Notes: generated by a model not told the origin, from the sequence alone. A stretch of DNA of 20,626 bases from Alphaproteobacteria bacterium (GCA_005884465.1 VAZH01000130.1:1-20626); one strand, 5' to 3'. Counted from the stretch's first letter, positions 6,235 through 14,053 are shown. A program made the numbers and translations.

Positions 6235-7707
6235 CTAATCATTAAACATCGGCGGTGGAACGAAGTCACCGAATTCACGCTCGATCAGTTCGGCCAACCG
6301 CAGAGGCGTGCGGTCTTCCAGCCATGGGCCGACGATCTGCACGCCGACCGGCAGGCCTTGCGGCGAAAGTCCAATCGGGATCGCGGTGGCCGGCAAGCCG
6401 GGTAGCGTAGCGATGCCGGGCCACGCCAACTGATCGGGGTAGGCGTAGTCCTTGCCGTCGATATTGATGCGGCGCGTTTCCTGCTCCGGCGAGTGATCGT
6501 GCGGAAATGCTGGCGTCGGCATCACAGGGCAGATCAGCGCATCGAAATTCTTGAACAGCTCGCGCCATTGCGCCCGCAGACGCGCCCTCGCGCCATCGTC
6601 AAGCAGCCAGGCGCGATGGCTGAGCGTCATGCCGCGCAGACGCTCGGCGGCCAAACTCCTATCCTCAGGGGTCAACTTTGCCGCCCGCTCTTGCGCGCCT
6701 GCGATGACGTCCGGTGCAAGGAACGCCCCCAGAAACGACATCAGCATCCGCATGTAGAGCCGCGAAGTCTCCGCGAAATTAGGCAACAGCGGACTTTGCC
6801 GGCTGACGCTCACCCCCGACCTGGCAAGGCTGCCCGCCAACTTCTCGATCGCGTCCCGTATCTCCTTGTTGACAGGCAGTATCGGATCGCTGTCGATCAC
6901 CAGTACGCGAAAACTCTTGAGCTGATTGTGGCGAGGCGGCGGCAGCGCCAGTCTGTAACCGACGCCGGCTTCCAGCGGATCGGGTCCCGCCATCACGTCC
7001 AGCAGCAGTGAAAGATCGGCAGCCGAGCGCGCCATCGGACCGATCACGGCCATATCGCGGTCGAGCGGCAGCGGCGGAAACGGCGGCGGCGTATGTCCGC
7101 GCATCGGCACCATATTATAAGTTGGCTTATGGGCATATACGCCGCAATGAAAAGCGGGCACGCGCAGCGAGCCGCCGATATCGGTGCCAAGCGACAGCGG
7201 TCCATAGCCCGCCGCGAGCGCCGCCGCGGATCCGCCGGAGGAGCCACCGGGCGTGCGGCCGAGATCGAACGGATTGTTGGTGGTGCCGTAGATTTCGTTG
7301 TAGCTCTGCCAGTCAGCTAGCCCGACCGGCACATTGGTCTTGCCTATGATCACGCCGCCCGCAGCCTTGACGCGGGATATCGACAGCGCGTCTTCGGGTG
7401 GGACAAAATCCTTCTGCGGCGGAAAGCCCCAGGTCGTGGGCAGCCCCGCGACGTTGTAGGATTCCTTCACCGTCAAGGGAATGCCGAGCAACGGCCTTGT
7501 CTCGCCGCGCGCGCGTGCGGTGTCGGCCGCGCGGGCAGCCTCCAGACCGCGTTCGAAATCGCGAACGCAAATCGCGTTGATCTTGCCGTCGTGACGCTCG
7601 ATGCGGGCGATCGCGTCCTGCGCCAGCTCGACCGCGGAGACTTTCTCCGCCGCAAGCGCTTCGGAAAGCTCGGTCGCGGTCGCGAAGCTCCATTCCGATT
7701 TGGCCAA
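6235..7707 (-). CDS. Amidase signature family hydrolase
   Basis: The product has 490 residues and starts at a TTG (7707) with AGGAGAA about six bases upstream; no ATG is close by in frame. The Ser-cisSer-Lys triad is visible as Lys81 ('TVKESYN'), Ser156 ('GGSSGGS') and Ser180 ('DIGGSLRVPA'). The spacings of 75 and 24 residues equal those of Lys142/Ser217/Ser241 in mammalian FAAH. It should hydrolyse a carboxamide to acid plus ammonia or amine in the cytoplasm. The substrate is unknown, and there are no gatB or gatC neighbours, so it is not assigned to the tRNA amidotransferase. It is followed on the same strand by the NTF2-like gene. Confidence 0.93.
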   Translation of the reverse strand: MAKSEWSFATATELSEALAAEKVSAVELAQDAIARIERHDGKINAICVRDFERGLEAARAADTARARGETRPLLGIPLTVKESYNVAGLPTTWGFPPQKDFVPPEDALSISRVKAAGGVIIGKTNVPVGLADWQSYNEIYGTTNNPFDLGRTPGGSSGGSAAALAAGYGPLSLGTDIGGSLRVPAFHCGVYAHKPTYNMVPMRGHTPPPFPPLPLDRDMAVIGPMARSAADLSLLLDVMAGPDPLEAGVGYRLALPPPRHNQLKSFRVLVIDSDPILPVNKEIRDAIEKLAGSLARSGVSVSRQSPLLPNFAETSRLYMRMLMSFLGAFLAPDVIAGAQERAAKLTPEDRSLAAERLRGMTLSHRAWLLDDGARARLRAQWRELFKNFDALICPVMPTPAFPHDHSPEQETRRINIDGKDYAYPDQLAWPGIATLPGLPATAIPIGLSPQGLPVGVQIVGPWLEDRTPLRLAELIEREFGDFVPPPMFND

Positions 7708-7798
7708 GGCGTTTCTCCTGCTTTCGTTGGCGTGTTTGCCCGAGATGATGCTCCGTTCCGGCGACGGCCGCTAGACCGCTATTGCTGCCAGAGCATAC

Positions 7799-8326
7799 CT
7801 ATCCCGGCAGCATCCGCTGCATGATGCGGTCGCGGTAGATGAAGAGGTGGGCCATCGCCGACGCCACGTGGATGCCGACCACCGCCAGCAAAGTCCATCC
7901 CATCGCCTGATGCCAGCCATCGAACGCCTCAGCGGCCGACTCATTTTCCGAAGCCAACATCGGAAGGGGCACCAGATAAAACAATGAGACCGACCAGCCG
8001 CGAAACGACGCCGAGAGCCAGCCGGTTACGGTTGTGGCCAACACCAGCACATAGAGCAGCCAATGGACGGCTTCCGAACTCAGCCGCTGCCATGGCGGAA
8101 GCGAACTCTCCGGCGCCACGGGGTGGGTAAGCCGCCATGCCAAGCGCAGCACGATCAGTATCAAGATGAGGATTCCAAAGGAGACATGAAATGTCATGAT
8201 GGGCGGTTTCATGTCGCCATGAAGGTCCGGCAGCAACCAGCCGATCGGGTATTGCACCACGAGAAGCGCCACGATGAGCCAGTGGAATATCTTCGCGGTG
8301 GTCCCGTATTGCAAGTGCTTGGTCAT
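7799..8326 (-). CDS. Cytochrome b561 family membrane protein
   Basis: The product has 175 residues with four hydrophobic helices at roughly 13-33, 43-65, 85-105 and 141-163. Histidines suited to bind two b haems across the membrane are His15 ('FHW'), His47 ('TFHVSFG'), His88 ('VHWLL') and His139/His153/His160. Size and pattern match bacterial CybB-like b561, an inner-membrane quinol-linked electron carrier. The Shine-Dalgarno is weak (AAGAAAA). It lies downstream of mbfA on the same strand with a 353-base gap, so co-expression is possible but not shown. The amidase follows after 91 bases. Confidence 0.9.
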   Translation of the reverse strand: MTKHLQYGTTAKIFHWLIVALLVVQYPIGWLLPDLHGDMKPPIMTFHVSFGILILILIVLRLAWRLTHPVAPESSLPPWQRLSSEAVHWLLYVLVLATTVTGWLSASFRGWSVSLFYLVPLPMLASENESAAEAFDGWHQAMGWTLLAVVGIHVASAMAHLFIYRDRIMQRMLPG

Positions 8327-8679
8327 GAGGTTTTCTTACGTGGATTGGCGGAGTCTCTTGGCGAAGTTGCGAAGCGCAAAGATGCGTGACGTAGGGAACC
8401 CAACGCACGAAACATTGCGGGGTTTCGTCAGGGTCGACGGAGACGCGCCGACGAGCGCAACGGGAATTGACCGGTCCGGCGGCGGTGGCACGTTCGCTTG
8501 CGCCTGGATTGCTTCCGGGAAACGCATATCCCACAATCCTTGATGACGAAGCGATCGGACGCCGACGTCAGCCGTAGCGATGTCTGGATTCACGCCAAAG
8601 TCGCCGAATTTGAAATCCATCACGGCGAACGGCGGCGCAAGCCGCGTCCGAAACAACGTTCGATCATTGCAAGGCTTGC
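8327..8679. other. 353-base gap between mbfA and cytochrome b561 with one doubtful small minus-strand frame
   Basis: No gene can be firmly supported here. The best candidate is a minus-strand frame with an ATG at 8620 and stop at 8336, about 94 residues, beginning 'MDFKFGDFGVNPDIATADVG' and containing 'PPPPDRSIP'. It ends 9 bases before the b561 start and its third-position GC is lower than that of neighbouring genes. It has no visible ribosome site, and the same frame stays open further upstream into mbfA. A plus-strand frame of 46 residues at 8543-8683 is lysine/arginine-rich and equally unsupported. The gap may instead hold the b561 promoter or a decayed gene. Confidence 0.3.
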
Positions 8680-9651
8680 CTAGGCCGCGCCGATCAAAAT
8701 GCCGACCGCGAGCACGATGACGCCGCCGATTACGATCTGGAATACCGCCTGCAGGAACGGCGTGTCCATATATCGCGCGCGGATGTAGGCGATGGCCCAT
8801 AGCTCGAAGAACACGACAACACACGCAATTGCGGTCGCGATCCAGAACGCGTTGGGCCATGTGTCGGGAACCAGATAGGGCATGGTGTGGCCGAGACCGC
8901 CGACCGTCGTCATCAGCCCGCAGGTCAATCCGCGCAGCCAGGGCGAGCCGCGTCCGGTCAACGATCCATCGTCGGACAGCGCCTCGGCAAAACCCATGCT
9001 GATGCCGGCGCCGATCGAGGCTGCAAGGCCCACCAAAAATGTCTGCCAGTTGTGATGAGTGGCAAACGCGGCGGCGAACAGCGGCGCCAGCGTCGACACC
9101 GAACCGTCCATCAATCCGGCAAGACCCGGCTGCACATATTGCAGGACGAATACGCGCCGGCGCGTCTTGTCCTCTTCGGCGCGCACGTCGGGACTCAGGA
9201 TCTGGTCGGTCAGCCTTGCCGCTACGTTTTCGTGGCCTTTTTCCGCTTCCGCGAGATCGCCGAGCAACCTGCGGACGCCGACGTCCTGGGTTCGCTCGGC
9301 GGCCTTGACGTAGAACCGCTCGGCTTCGAATTCCATTGTCGCGGCTTCCTTGCGGATGGCATCGAGCGACAGGTTTTTCGTCAGCCAGATCGGGCGGCGG
9401 CGCAGAAATCCTCTGACATTATCCCTTCGGATGGGGGGTAAGTTTTTGCCGAAACGCTGCTCGTACATTTCCAGCAGCATGTGGCGATGGCCTTTTTCCT
9501 CCTCGGCCATTTCCTCGAAGATCTTGGCCGACTCCGGATAACGCTCCGCGAGATCTTCCGCGAAGCTCATGTAGATGCGGCTGTCCTCTTCTTCCGCGGA
9601 GATCGCAACGGCCAGTACTTCGCGCTCGGTCAAATCGGCGAAATTCTTCAT
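8680..9651 (-). CDS. mbfA: MbfA: ferritin-like domain fused to a VIT1/CCC1-type iron exporter
   Basis: The product has 323 residues in two parts. Residues 1-150 form a ferritin/rubrerythrin-like four-helix domain with Glu20, 'EEEKGH' (Glu52, His55), 'EFEAERFY' (Glu107-111) and 'EAEKGH' (Glu137, His140), a diiron-site pattern. From about residue 170 a VIT1-family membrane domain follows: 'GLAGLMDGSVSTLAP', 'GISMGFAEALSDD', then further hydrophobic helices to the C-terminus. This is the architecture of membrane-bound ferritin A, known in Bradyrhizobium japonicum and Agrobacterium as an inner-membrane iron exporter protecting against iron and peroxide stress and repressed by Irr. The sequence agrees: an Irr-type palindrome lies 22 bases upstream of the ATG, next to a -10 element. 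AGGAA precedes the start. Confidence 0.95.
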   Translation of the reverse strand: MKNFADLTEREVLAVAISAEEEDSRIYMSFAEDLAERYPESAKIFEEMAEEEKGHRHMLLEMYEQRFGKNLPPIRRDNVRGFLRRRPIWLTKNLSLDAIRKEAATMEFEAERFYVKAAERTQDVGVRRLLGDLAEAEKGHENVAARLTDQILSPDVRAEEDKTRRRVFVLQYVQPGLAGLMDGSVSTLAPLFAAAFATHHNWQTFLVGLAASIGAGISMGFAEALSDDGSLTGRGSPWLRGLTCGLMTTVGGLGHTMPYLVPDTWPNAFWIATAIACVVVFFELWAIAYIRARYMDTPFLQAVFQIVIGGVIVLAVGILIGAA

Positions 9652-9672
9652 CAGGGCATTCCTAAAAGGAAA

Positions 9673-9689
9673 TTTAGAATGGTTCTAAA
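9673..9689 (-). promoter_or_regulatory. Iron control element (Irr box) of mbfA
   Basis: The sequence TTTAGAA-TGG-TTCTAAA is a perfect palindrome with 7-base arms and a 3-base centre. It matches the Irr-box/ICE form known in rhizobia. It begins immediately downstream of the -10 hexamer, where a bound regulator would block initiation. Irr accumulates under iron limitation, so mbfA should be off when iron is scarce. That last step is inference from B. japonicum and Agrobacterium. Confidence 0.88.
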
Positions 9690-9718
9690 GATATAAGGGC
9701 TCGACAGGACGGGGTCAA
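9690..9718 (-). promoter_or_regulatory. Sigma-70-type promoter of mbfA
   Basis: Read on the minus strand: -35 TTGACC (9713-9718), a 17-base spacer, and -10 TATATC (9690-9695). The Irr box abuts the -10 element, so the expected transcription start lies inside the palindrome. Confidence 0.72.
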
Positions 9719-9840
9719 ATGGATCGCGCGAGGGCAAAGGCGGGCACCGTTTCCCATACGTTCACGATGTCGCAATTTGGAAAACCGTTGCGGCCGACGG
9801 CACGGCAAATGGTCCCGGCGCTGAGCGCGCCTCCATTTCA

Positions 9841-9864
9841 GGCCGATAGTAAGCCTATCGGGCC
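9841..9864. terminator. Hairpin overlapping the epoxide hydrolase-like stop codon
   Basis: The arms 'ggccgatag' and 'ctatcgggcc' pair with one bulged base around a 5-base loop. The right arm includes the stop codon of the gene at 9855-11015. There is no T-run, so it is only a possible 3'-end structure. Confidence 0.35.
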
Positions 9865-11015
9865 GCGCGTTCCGCGGCCTGCCTGAAGAACTGCAGCAGC
9901 AAGCGAGCAACCTCTTCCGGCTGCTCCTGCTGCACCCAGTGGCCGGCGCCCTCGACCAGATGACAGCCGATCATCTGCGTGCATGCGCTTGACTGCATCG
10001 CCTCGAACACGCCGGGGCGCTGGTAGGTGCCCCAATCCTTCTTACCCGAGATAAAGCAGGAGGGCACATCGATGGTGCGGCCCGAAAATGTTTCGAGTTC
10101 GCCGGTGAACGCGCCCGAGGTGCCGCAGCGATACCATTGCAGTCCGCCCTGGAATCCGGTGCGCGCATATTCGGCGCTATAGAAGGGGAGCTGGTTGTCG
10201 GGCAGCCATTTGTTGTCGGCGATTGCAGCCGTATCAGGCATTTCCTCTGCCACTGTTTCAGCCATGTTCCTGGCGAGGTCCATGACATAATAGGTCGGCA
10301 ATTTTGCCAACTCGCTCGCGGTCCAGGATTTCAGCGGATAGGGCTGGTTGCCTTTCCAGTCGGCGCTCTTGTGATGATAATAGGCGCGCAGGAAATCATG
10401 CACGCCTTGCGGCGCATGATGCATGTCGGCATTGGCGTGCCGCGTCGAGTAGTACCATTGATAATGCTTGCGCGGACGCGGCAGCGCCGCAAGCTCGCGA
10501 TGCACGGGATCATCCAGCTTCGGCTTCGCTGGCCTGTCCGCGGTATCGAACGGCAATGGCGGAGGTCCGGCAAACGGCGCGCTCATCAGCGCGACCGATC
10601 GAAATACGTCCGGCCGCACCAGCGCGCACCATGCGGCGACGAAACTGCCGAAATCATGTCCGACCACCGCATCGATCGAGCGATAGCCGAACGCCGACAT
10701 CAGGCCGAGCGCGTCGCGCACCAGATTGAGCAGCCGGAACGAGGCAAGGTCGCCATCATAGCTCGCGTTCCAGCCGGAGGTGCGGCCATAGCCGCGCTGG
10801 TCGGGCGCGATCACGTGATAGCCGGCTTCCGACAGCGCCGGCATCACCTTGCGCCAACTAAAGGCAAGTTCGGGAAAGCCATGCAGCAGCAGCACGCAAG
10901 GCCGCCCGCGTGTTTCATAGCCGGCTTCGAGCACATGCATGCGCAGGCCGTTGATGTTTTCCACGAACCGCGAGCGGATACCGGAGGGAAGGGGAATCGC
11001 GGGGAGGGCTGTCAT
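9855..11015 (-). CDS. Epoxide hydrolase-like alpha/beta hydrolase
   Basis: The product has 386 residues. The oxyanion motif is 'HGFPE' at 45-49, the nucleophile elbow 'GHDFG' places Asp121 as nucleophile, and the C-terminal 'GAGHWVQQEQPEEV' supplies His359. An aspartate in 'SGKKDWG' is the likely acid. An Asp nucleophile with HGFPE is typical of epoxide hydrolases and their haloalkane dehalogenase or haloacetate dehalogenase relatives rather than esterases. A long cap region lies between about 150 and 300 with several Tyr residues, as epoxide hydrolases need. No clear Shine-Dalgarno precedes the ATG. It lies downstream of the thiolase on the same strand, with an inverted repeat in the 96-base gap. 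Confidence 0.88.
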   Translation of the reverse strand: MTALPAIPLPSGIRSRFVENINGLRMHVLEAGYETRGRPCVLLLHGFPELAFSWRKVMPALSEAGYHVIAPDQRGYGRTSGWNASYDGDLASFRLLNLVRDALGLMSAFGYRSIDAVVGHDFGSFVAAWCALVRPDVFRSVALMSAPFAGPPPLPFDTADRPAKPKLDDPVHRELAALPRPRKHYQWYYSTRHANADMHHAPQGVHDFLRAYYHHKSADWKGNQPYPLKSWTASELAKLPTYYVMDLARNMAETVAEEMPDTAAIADNKWLPDNQLPFYSAEYARTGFQGGLQWYRCGTSGAFTGELETFSGRTIDVPSCFISGKKDWGTYQRPGVFEAMQSSACTQMIGCHLVEGAGHWVQQEQPEEVARLLLQFFRQAAERAAR

Positions 11016-11031
11016 GACGAACTTGCGAGTG

Positions 11032-11098
11032 GCGAATGGCGAGTAGCGAATAGATGAGCGGATTCGGGTCCGTTATCTATTCGCTACTCGCCACTCGC
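11032..11098. repeat. Inverted repeat between the thiolase and epoxide hydrolase-like genes
   Basis: The 24-base arms at 11032-11055 and 11075-11098 differ at one position and enclose a 19-base loop. Inside each arm a short unit of the form 'gcgaatagcgagtggcgagt' is itself iterated (gcgaat/gcgagt). It fills most of the 96-base gap between two minus-strand genes and could shape the 3' end of the thiolase transcript. There is no T-run. Confidence 0.8.
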
Positions 11099-11111
11099 TA
11101 TTCGCTTTTCC

Positions 11112-12284
11112 TTACAGCCTTTCCACGATCGTCACATTGGCCATGCCGCCGCCTTCGCACATGGTCTGCAGGCCGTAGCGCTTGTTGCGCTGCTTGAGCG
11201 CGTTAACGAGCGTGGTCATCAGCTTGGTGCCGGAGCAGCCCAAGGGATGGCCGAGCGCAATAGCGCCGCCATTGACGTTGAGCTTTGCCGGGTCCGCGCC
11301 GGTAGTTTTCAGCCACGCCGTCGGCACCGAAGCAAAGGCCTCGTTGACCTCGAACAGGTCGATGTCGTCGATCGACATGCCGGCCTTCTTCAGCGCACGC
11401 TCGGTCGCATGCAGCGGCGCGTCCAGCATGATCACGGGATCGCCGCCCATCATGGTCATGTGGTGGATCCGCGCCATCGGCTTGACGCCGAGCGACTTCA
11501 GGCCCTTTTCGTTGACCACCATCACGCCGGAGGCGCCGTCGCAGATCTGGCTGGCGCTGGCGGCGGTGAGCTTGCCGTTTTCCGCGATCAGCTTGACGCT
11601 CTTGATGCCGTCAAGGCTGACATCGAAGCGGATGCCTTCGTCGATATTGTGGGTGTCGGTCGAACCATCGGCGCGGGTGATCTGCAGCGGAATGATCTCG
11701 TCCTTGAATTTGCCGCCCTGGGTCGCCGCGATGGCGCGCTGATGGCTGTTATAGGAAAACTCGTCGAGTTCATTCCTCGACAGCCCGTACTTTTCCGCCA
11801 TCATCTCGGCGCCGGTGAATTGGCTGAACACGATGTTCGGATAGCGCTTTTCGATGTTCGGGCTCTTGTAATGACCAAAACCATTCTTCGCGGGCAGCGA
11901 GGAGGCAAGTCCCATCGGCACCCGCGTCATCGACTCGACGCCGGCGGCGATGACGCAGTCCATGCTGCCGGACATCACGGCTTGCGCCGCGAAATGCAGC
12001 GCCTGCTGCGAGGAGCCGCACTGCCGGTCGATCGAGGTGCCGGGCACGCTCTCGGGGAGCTTCGAGGCCATGATGGCGTTGCGGGCGATGTTGTTGGATT
12101 GCTCGCCGGCCTGCATCACGCAGCCCATGATCACGTCCTCGACCTGATCGGGAGCGGCACCGGAACGTTCAATCAGCGAATCCAGCACGGCAGCGGCGAG
12201 ATCTGCCGGATGCCAGCCTGCGAGGCGGCCTCCCTTGCGGCCGCCCGCGGTGCGTGCGGCGGCGACGATATAAGCCTCGGCCAT
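11112..12284 (-). CDS. Thiolase (acetyl-CoA C-acyltransferase)
   Basis: The product has 390 residues, normal for the family. Catalytic residues are the acyl-accepting Cys89 ('DRQCGSSQQ'), His346 ('GGAIALGHPLGCSG') and Cys376 ('CEGGGMAN', commonly C-x-G-G-G-x-G). It should carry out CoA-dependent cleavage of 3-ketoacyl-CoA to acetyl-CoA plus a shortened acyl-CoA in the cytoplasm; a biosynthetic direction cannot be excluded by sequence. GGGAGAG lies just upstream of the ATG. It is divergent from the TetR gene and the plus-strand acyl-CoA cluster, so it probably supplies the thiolytic step that cluster otherwise lacks in this window. Confidence 0.94.
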   Translation of the reverse strand: MAEAYIVAAARTAGGRKGGRLAGWHPADLAAAVLDSLIERSGAAPDQVEDVIMGCVMQAGEQSNNIARNAIMASKLPESVPGTSIDRQCGSSQQALHFAAQAVMSGSMDCVIAAGVESMTRVPMGLASSLPAKNGFGHYKSPNIEKRYPNIVFSQFTGAEMMAEKYGLSRNELDEFSYNSHQRAIAATQGGKFKDEIIPLQITRADGSTDTHNIDEGIRFDVSLDGIKSVKLIAENGKLTAASASQICDGASGVMVVNEKGLKSLGVKPMARIHHMTMMGGDPVIMLDAPLHATERALKKAGMSIDDIDLFEVNEAFASVPTAWLKTTGADPAKLNVNGGAIALGHPLGCSGTKLMTTLVNALKQRNKRYGLQTMCEGGGMANVTIVERL

Positions 12285-12331
12285 GACTGCTCTCCCTGAT
12301 CGTTACGGGTGGTGTTTGGATTGAGGGTGCC

Positions 12332-12374
12332 GGTTTAAGGGGCGTGAGGGATTTAGTCAATTGATCAATTAACT
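12332..12374. promoter_or_regulatory. Divergent thiolase/TetR control region with candidate operator palindrome
   Basis: A 20-base palindrome at 12355-12374, with perfect core AATTGATCAATT at 12359-12370 and one mismatched pair outside the core, lies in the 149-base gap between the thiolase and TetR genes. On the minus strand a -35 TTGACT (12355-12360), a 17-base spacer and a weak -10 TAAACC (12332-12337) form a plausible thiolase promoter overlapped by the palindrome. Position and symmetry fit a binding site for the adjacent TetR protein. No clear plus-strand -10 was found. Confidence 0.62.
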
Positions 12375-12433
12375 CTTGAGTGCGGGCGCCGCATCGGGTT
12401 ATCTGCGCCCCGGATTTCCCGGCAAGGCAGGTC

Positions 12434-13111
12434 ATGGCATCAGAATTGACTACCAACATACCGCCGCGACCTCAGGCGGCGAGAAGCACCACCGCCGAGA
12501 AGCTCCTCGTTGCTGCGAGCGAACTGATGATCGAGCGCTCCTCGATCGATGTGTCCTTGAGCGACATCGCGCAAAAGTCCGGCGTCAACGCCGCGCTGGT
12601 GAAATATCACTTCGGCAACAAGGACGGCCTGCTGCTCGCGCTATTGGCGCGGGATGCCGCGACCGAGGTGGCGCATCTCGAATATCTGCTGGCGCAGCCG
12701 ATCACGCCGACCGCGAAGCTCAAACTGCACATCGCGGGCATCATCAGGGCGTATCACCAATTTCCCTATATGAACCGGTTGATCCACTATCTCTTGCATG
12801 AGAGCAGCGCGGAGGCCGCCGACGAAGTCTCGAAATTCTTTGTCGCACCATTACTGGATTTTCATCGCCGCCTGCTCGCCGAGGGCATCAGCTGCGGCGA
12901 ATTCCGCGACATCGATCCGGTGCTGTTCTACACCAGTCTGATCGGCGCCTGCGATCATCTGTTTTTCGGGCGGCATGCGATGTCGCGCGCGACCGGCGTC
13001 GGGCCGGTCACCGACGAAGTCTGCCGCCAATACATCAAGCATATGGAAGCGCTGATTTGCGGCGGCATGCTCACCGAGAACACGGAAAGGGTTGCCACCG
13101 CAGCCGAATGA
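12434..13111 (+). CDS. TetR family transcriptional regulator
   Basis: The product has 225 residues from ATG 12434, with AAGG about six bases upstream; an 18-codon upstream extension would reach towards the operator and is less likely. The N-terminal helix-turn-helix covers about residues 20-66: 'TAEKLLVAASELM', then 'SLSDIAQKSGVNAALVKYHF' with the recognition helix, then 'GNKDGLLLAL'. The remainder is a helical ligand-binding and dimerisation domain, too variable to indicate a ligand. It is the first plus-strand gene before an acyl-CoA cluster and divergent from the thiolase. It probably represses both sides and responds to a pathway acyl-CoA or acid, as TetR-type fatty-acid regulators do; this is inferred from position. 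Confidence 0.92.
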   Translation: MASELTTNIPPRPQAARSTTAEKLLVAASELMIERSSIDVSLSDIAQKSGVNAALVKYHFGNKDGLLLALLARDAATEVAHLEYLLAQPITPTAKLKLHIAGIIRAYHQFPYMNRLIHYLLHESSAEAADEVSKFFVAPLLDFHRRLLAEGISCGEFRDIDPVLFYTSLIGACDHLFFGRHAMSRATGVGPVTDEVCRQYIKHMEALICGGMLTENTERVATAAE

Positions 13112-13171
13112 CCATCACTCTGCTTTAACGACTTACAGAAACTGGAAACGCCCAAGGAAAGGCTCTTGCCC

Positions 13172-13930
13172 ATGCAGTTGAAAGACGTTGCTGTTCTCAT
13201 CACCGGTGGTGGCTCCGGTCTCGGCGCCGCCACCGCGCGCGCCATGGCCGCCAAGGGCGCGAAGATCGCCGTGCTCGACCAGAGCAAGGAGAATGCCGAG
13301 AAAGTCGCGGCCGAGGTGAAAGGCGTCGCGGTTCACGCCGATGTCACCGACGAGGAACAGGTCAAGGCGGGGCTGGCCAAAGCCGAAGGGGCCCACGGCA
13401 TTGCGCGGGTGCTGATGAACTGCGCCGGCATCGGCGGCTCGCAGCGCATCGTCGGCAAGGACGGCGTCTATCCGCTGGCGAAATTCGCGCGCGTCATCAA
13501 CGTCAACCTGATCGGCACCTTCAATTGCTTGCGGCTGTTCGCCGAACGTCTGGTGACCGCAGAGCCGATCGGTGAAGAGCGCGGCGTCATTATCAACACC
13601 GCGAGCGTCGCGGCCTATGAGGGTCAGATCGGCCAGATCGCTTACTCCGCGTCAAAAGGCGGCGTGGTCGGCCTCACGCTACCGGCGGCACGCGATCTCG
13701 CCAGCCAGAAAATCCGCGTCAACACCATCGCGCCCGGCCTGTTCCTGACGCCGCTGCTGATGGGGCTGAATGAGGAGGCGCGCAAGAGCCTGGGCGCACA
13801 GGTGCCGCACCCGGCGCGGCTCGGCGACGCCTCCGAATACGGCAACCTCGCCGTCCACATCGTGGAGAACGCGATGCTGAACGGCGAGACCATCCGGCTC
13901 GACGGCGCGATCCGCATGGCGCCGCGGTAG
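13172..13930 (+). CDS. 3-hydroxyacyl-CoA dehydrogenase, SDR type (HSD10-like)
   Basis: The product has 252 residues from ATG 13172, with AAGGAAAGG upstream at normal spacing; a TTG at 13166 lies too close to that site. It is a classical SDR with 'TGGGSGLG' at 11-18, 'NCAG' for NAD binding, and catalytic Ser145, Tyr158 and Lys162 ('YSASK'). The phrases 'VAAYEGQIGQIAYSASKGG' and 'LPAARDLA' are characteristic of type II 3-hydroxyacyl-CoA dehydrogenases such as HSD17B10, which oxidise the 3-hydroxyacyl-CoA of beta-oxidation, often for branched or steroid-like substrates. A 60-base gap follows TetR, and a palindromic repeat separates it from the crotonase gene. It is placed to serve the third step of the pathway encoded downstream. 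Confidence 0.92.
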   Translation: MQLKDVAVLITGGGSGLGAATARAMAAKGAKIAVLDQSKENAEKVAAEVKGVAVHADVTDEEQVKAGLAKAEGAHGIARVLMNCAGIGGSQRIVGKDGVYPLAKFARVINVNLIGTFNCLRLFAERLVTAEPIGEERGVIINTASVAAYEGQIGQIAYSASKGGVVGLTLPAARDLASQKIRVNTIAPGLFLTPLLMGLNEEARKSLGAQVPHPARLGDASEYGNLAVHIVENAMLNGETIRLDGAIRMAPR

Positions 13931-13935
13931 TGGTT

Positions 13936-14053
13936 GTCGTCCCCGCGAAAGCGGGGACCCATACTCCGCGGCGTTTCTTTGAGGCAAGTTGGCCAAGGCC
14001 TTTCGCGATAACGGAGGCTGGTGGTTATGAGTCCCGGCGTTCGCCGGGACGAC
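13936..14053. repeat. Palindromic repeat in the SDR-crotonase spacer
   Basis: The left arm at 13936-13963 starts 'gtcgtccccgcg' with an internal hairpin 'gtccccgc-gaaa-gcggggac'. The right arm ends 'gggacgac' with an internal hairpin 'gtcccggcg-tt-cgccgggac'. The two arms are inverted relative to each other. It is the same family as 16829-16947. It fills almost all of the 141-base gap between two co-directional genes. Confidence 0.85.

Noticed and set aside
6235..7707. Assignment of the amidase as GatA of the tRNA amidotransferase
   Set aside because: No gatB or gatC nearby and the neighbours are unrelated; the triad alone is shared by the whole amidase signature family.
8500..8545. Possible tRNA-like 3' end (translated 'PGSNPGAS' pattern)
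   Set aside because: No GTTC-type T-loop, no acceptor stem partner and no cloverleaf could be drawn on either strand.
8543..8683. 46-codon basic plus-strand frame with faint similarity to a small rhizobial DUF
   Set aside because: The resemblance is a few scattered residues by memory, there is no ribosome site, and it overlaps the mbfA 3' end.
10137..12299. Two long plus-strand frames (10137-11057 and 11247-12299)
   Set aside because: They are antisense to the epoxide hydrolase-like and thiolase genes, whose catalytic motifs are intact; the frames have shadow composition.
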